A DNA stretch of 64,000 nucleotides, from contig CAKVMI010000002.1 of the NCBI GenBank assembly GCA_934772525.1, positions 124,001-188,000 on the forward strand, written 5' to 3'. Below, piece by piece: positions 61,724 to 64,000 of the stretch. The translations under genes and the position numbers were made by a program. The stretch comes from an uncultured Clostridia bacterium (lineage in GTDB: Bacteria; Bacillota; Clostridia; Christensenellales; UBA1242). Within the stretch, counting starts at the first letter, position 1. Every line of letters begins with the position of its first letter. The notes below the pieces were generated by a model. It did no database searches and had not been told where the DNA came from. It worked only from the letters and a program-made list of their open reading frames with translations.

Positions 61724-62929
61724 TTAGTTGTCCTTTTTACTCTCTTTTAGTAGTTGTATTCTCTTTTTAGCATATATCTTCTTTAGCTCATTATAATTTG
61801 GATTTTTAGATTTATATTTTTTATTTTGCGACTTTATTTGTTCTTCTTTTTTAGTTTCTTTCATTTCTTGTGGAACAAAAAATAAATTTGCTATAATTTC
61901 TGCACTTTGCTCTACTGGAAAATCTTGTAAAATTTGCAACTTTTCATAATCGGACAAATTTTCATAAATTCGAAACTTTCTGATTTTTGCATCGGTTGGA
62001 CTAAGGTTTCCGTCAAGTAATTTTGCTGTATAATAATAGGATATTATCAATGTAAACACATCACTAAGCCCCACTAACAATAAAAGCACTATTAAAATTA
62101 CAAAAACAGGTACAATCGCTTTACTTTCAGCAATGTTGGTTACACTACGTGCTAAGCTTTTAGTATTAGCATTCTCATCGAAAACTCCCAAAATAACATC
62201 TTCCGAAACATATCCTGAATTTAAATATCTTTGCCCCTCCTCGGTGTTAATTGTTTCTTGATCTATAAAAAAATTATTTGAGCCTCTCGTACTAAACCAT
62301 CTTTTACCCGAACTATCCACATACACATCTTCTATATGATGAAAAAAGATTGGTGCCTTGCTTTTAGCTAGTTGTCTTAACCTTGTACTCGGAGCATTAA
62401 AAATACTACCCACCCAGCCAATATATTTAATATCATAATCAAAATTTGTGATTTGATTAAACTCGCTAACATCGGTTTGATTATCGGGGTCTACATAAAA
62501 AGCAATAATATCACCCCATATTTTTTCGCCGTTTTCATTTACTCTTGCACCACGAAGAGTAGATGTATCCACCGCCCTAACAATCACTTTATCGTTGACA
62601 TTAAATCCAGAATTTACCATAGACGCCGTAACGACTTTGCATGTAGCAAACCCAAAAAATGTAGGCTTTAATTTGTAAAATACCGAGTTAAAGACAGTAA
62701 TGCATAAACAATAAAAGACAACAACTGAAAAAAGCATACAAAGGCAATTTACAACACTTTTTATAGCGCCTTTATTTTTTTTATTTCTTTTTTTATGCTC
62801 TATAAGTCCTACAACTGAATTATCTTTCTTTAGTTTACAAACTATACCGCTTGTGGTCTGAACATATTCAACCTTTTTATTATTCAGGCATTTATTATTC
62901 TTTATATTTTGATTTGTTTGCCCTTTCAT
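61724..62929 (-). CDS. sipW: SipW-type signal peptidase I with long cytoplasmic tails
   Basis: This S26B-type (ER/SipW-like) signal peptidase is 401 residues. A basic 55-residue N-terminus and a membrane helix (about 58-84) precede the catalytic Ser103 in TASMVNSG. Box C-like WGDIIAFYV, HHIEDVYV with His197 in place of Lys, and RGSNNFFIDQE with Asp223 follow. The usual TKGD has become TRGS. A second helix lies around 270-300, then a 100-residue Lys-rich tail. SipW-type enzymes mature TasA and related fibre proteins. The secreted gene next to it is the likely substrate. Confidence 0.75.
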   Translation of the reverse strand: MKGQTNQNIKNNKCLNNKKVEYVQTTSGIVCKLKKDNSVVGLIEHKKRNKKNKGAIKSVVNCLCMLFSVVVFYCLCITVFNSVFYKLKPTFFGFATCKVVTASMVNSGFNVNDKVIVRAVDTSTLRGARVNENGEKIWGDIIAFYVDPDNQTDVSEFNQITNFDYDIKYIGWVGSIFNAPSTRLRQLAKSKAPIFFHHIEDVYVDSSGKRWFSTRGSNNFFIDQETINTEEGQRYLNSGYVSEDVILGVFDENANTKSLARSVTNIAESKAIVPVFVILIVLLLLVGLSDVFTLIISYYYTAKLLDGNLSPTDAKIRKFRIYENLSDYEKLQILQDFPVEQSAEIIANLFFVPQEMKETKKEEQIKSQNKKYKSKNPNYNELKKIYAKKRIQLLKESKKDN

Positions 62930-62959
62930 TTTTTCTCCGCTATAAGTTTAGTCTACTAT

Positions 62960-62988
62960 ATTTTATACTATTTTCATTTTAACTTCAA
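62960..62988 (-). promoter_or_regulatory. Sigma-A promoter of the sipW-like gene
   Basis: Minus strand TTGAAG (62988-62983), 17-nt spacer, TAAAAT (62965-62960), about 30 nt upstream of the ATG and downstream of the terminator of the secreted protein gene. Confidence 0.6.
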
Positions 62989-63090
62989 TTAATTTGAATA
63001 AAAACTATAACCAATTTTTTTATTACATTTCATTTGTTAAATCACAATAAATTATTTACAAAATTTATATTTTTAATATTTTTCATAACT

Positions 63091-63119
63091 GAAAAATCCC
63101 TTTCAATCAAGAAAGGAAT
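63091..63119 (-). terminator. Terminator of the secreted protein gene
   Basis: Minus strand ATTCCTTTC pairs with GAAAGGGAT (one wobble), followed by TTTTT. It separates the secreted gene from the signal peptidase gene, so some read-through or a separate promoter is needed. Confidence 0.8.
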
Positions 63120-63139
63120 TTTTTATATTAACTATTTAG

Positions 63140-63781
63140 TTATGCGTTATTGTTAGTTAAAGCCCAACCAAAAGTTCCACCAAAATTTACATTTTCTAAT
63201 TCACTTACCATTTCTACTTTAACATATGCGGCAATTCCAGAATTACTTCTAACATCAAGGCTAGATGAAGATAATGTTACTTCGTCACTTCCAATAGTAA
63301 TTGCACTTCCCCATGTAGTGCCATCGGTAGAGTAATAAACATTTACATTATCAGCACTTTTACTTGAACCAAGACTGAATGATAGTAATGCACTGTATCC
63401 GTTTTTTGTTGCGGAAGTACCTGTATCGGCTTTAAACACAAATTTGTAAACTACAGATCTATCGGCTTTTGTGAAATTAATATTTGCTATTGATGATAAC
63501 GCCTTTGTTGCACTATCTTCTTCCGAACCATCATAAGACACACTTCCCCATGATGTTTCTTCAGCATCACCTAATTTATAAGTTGCATCCATCGTACCCT
63601 TAACAGCTCCAGTCACTGAATAAGTGATGTTGGTTGTACCAGAACCTTTAATATTAGTTGCTGCAAATACAATTGCGGTAGTAAATGCAGACACTGCAAC
63701 TACGCACAACAAAGCAACTAATATTGCAAATTTTTTAGCACCTTTTCTTTTTGATCTGTTCATTCTACTTGTACTGTTCAT
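63140..63781 (-). CDS. Secreted beta-rich protein, possible SipW substrate
   Basis: A 213-residue protein without cysteine. It has a long basic start (about 17 residues), a hydrophobic signal core FAILVALLCVVAVSAFTTAIV and a probable cleavage after FAA near residue 40. The mature part is rich in Ser, Thr, Gly and Asn with alternating strands (YSALLSFSLGSS, VNVYYSTDGTTWGSAIT, AYVKVEMVSEL). This resembles matrix/fibre proteins in composition, but I see no TasA signature such as FFSD. GGAGG lies 12 nt upstream. Confidence 0.6.
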   Translation of the reverse strand: MNSTSRMNRSKRKGAKKFAILVALLCVVAVSAFTTAIVFAATNIKGSGTTNITYSVTGAVKGTMDATYKLGDAEETSWGSVSYDGSEEDSATKALSSIANINFTKADRSVVYKFVFKADTGTSATKNGYSALLSFSLGSSKSADNVNVYYSTDGTTWGSAITIGSDEVTLSSSSLDVRSNSGIAAYVKVEMVSELENVNFGGTFGWALTNNNA

Positions 63782-63867
63782 TTTTTTGATTTTCCTCCTT
63801 TGAAATACTATGCAAATTCATTTTTATAAAACAATGATAAATTTACTTTAATTTAATCATTACTATC

Positions 63868-63896
63868 ATGATATAGTATTTTGCATATATTTGCAA
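63868..63896 (-). promoter_or_regulatory. Promoter of the secreted protein gene
   Basis: Minus strand TTGCAA (63896-63891), 17-nt spacer, TATCAT (63873-63868). The -35 is part of an imperfect dyad, TTTGCA with TGCAAA spaced by 6 nt. The rest of 63782-64000 is AT-rich; a 9-bp stem AATTTTGTA/TACAAAATT (63950-63972) is probably the end of an upstream gene. Confidence 0.6.
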
Positions 63897-64000
63897 ATAT
63901 TTTACACACATTTTGTGATATTTATTCAAAAAAATCTAAAAATTCGGCAAATTTTGTAAACCATACAAAATTCTTAATTAAAAAAATCACATCAGCTAAA

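Noticed and set aside
63950..63972. Inverted repeat AATTTTGTA/TACAAAATT
   Set aside because: Only AT-rich, with no clear T-run; too near the window end to tell which gene it would serve.
1..64000. CRISPR arrays, tRNA or rRNA genes, insertion sequences, prophage
   Set aside because: No regular spaced repeats, cloverleaf-like segments, transposase or integrase motifs were seen; nearly all DNA is accounted for by housekeeping genes.

Overview
The window is a low-GC, very gene-dense chromosomal segment from a Gram-positive endospore-forming lineage of Bacillota, most likely class Clostridia. The evidence is the full spoIIIAA-AH operon, spoIVB, a spoVM-like micro-gene, ytxC, a Spo0A-type DNA-binding protein, Asp23-family proteins, GatCAB and typical Bacillota gene orders (rpmB/yloU/yloV/recG, ytxC-thrS-infC-rpmI-rplT, efp-spoIIIA, nusA-ylxR-ylxQ-infB-rbfA). 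All genes are on the minus strand except rpmB. I see no prophage, insertion sequence, CRISPR array, rRNA or tRNA gene.

Layout, left to right (transcription mostly right to left): 0-7 kb holds ruvCAB, spoVM, recG, fakA-like yloV and yloU, with divergent rpmB. 7-11 kb holds a phosphoesterase, yebC, a SPOUT methyltransferase and infC-rpmI-rplT. 11-16 kb holds thrS and ytxC, with two accessory genes inserted between thrS and infC, and a membrane-anchored Mrr-like nuclease. 16-26 kb holds PAP2, lipoprotein and PH-domain genes, queH, argS, rpe, rlmN, fmt, def, priA and rpoZ. 26-35 kb holds pcrA-ligA-gatCAB-yicC. 35-45 kb is the sporulation block: a receiver-less Spo0A C-domain gene, spoIVB, xseAB, nusB, a second Asp23 and spoIIIAA-AH, ending at efp. 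45-53 kb holds an endonuclease IV-like gene, truB, nrnA and the rimP-nusA-infB-rbfA cluster. 53-61 kb holds a PolC N-terminal/exonuclease fragment, rseP, cdsA, uppS, frr, tsf, rpsB, a DUF1292 gene and ruvX. 61-64 kb holds a YtxH-like protein, a SipW-like signal peptidase and a secreted beta-rich protein.

Working together, most genes supply information processing: translation factors, aminoacyl-tRNA supply, N-formylmethionine handling, recombination and repair. Threaded through them is a sporulation set: SpoIIIA channel, SpoIVB signalling protease, SpoVM coat anchor, YtxC and Spo0A-C. The right end looks like a small SipW/TasA-type secretion module.

The most interesting points are these. (1) A stand-alone Spo0A DNA-binding domain sits at the spo0A position next to spoIVB, with a 10-bp phased array of 0A-like boxes upstream. 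(2) A 31-residue SpoVM-like gene lies between recG and ruvC. (3) Three putative sigma-E promoters have the -10 only 5-7 nt from the Shine-Dalgarno sequence, and at ytxC and spoIVB predicted hairpins would be removed when the sporulation promoter is used. (4) A PolC remnant (N-domain, OB fold, exonuclease) sits at the polC position without PHP or polymerase domains. (5) A SPASM-like cysteine cluster is fused to a GNAT domain. (6) Several conserved loci are contracted (no pyrH, gmk, coaBC, dxr, ispG or rsgA/prkC at their usual places). All functional assignments come from reading the sequence; no database search was possible.
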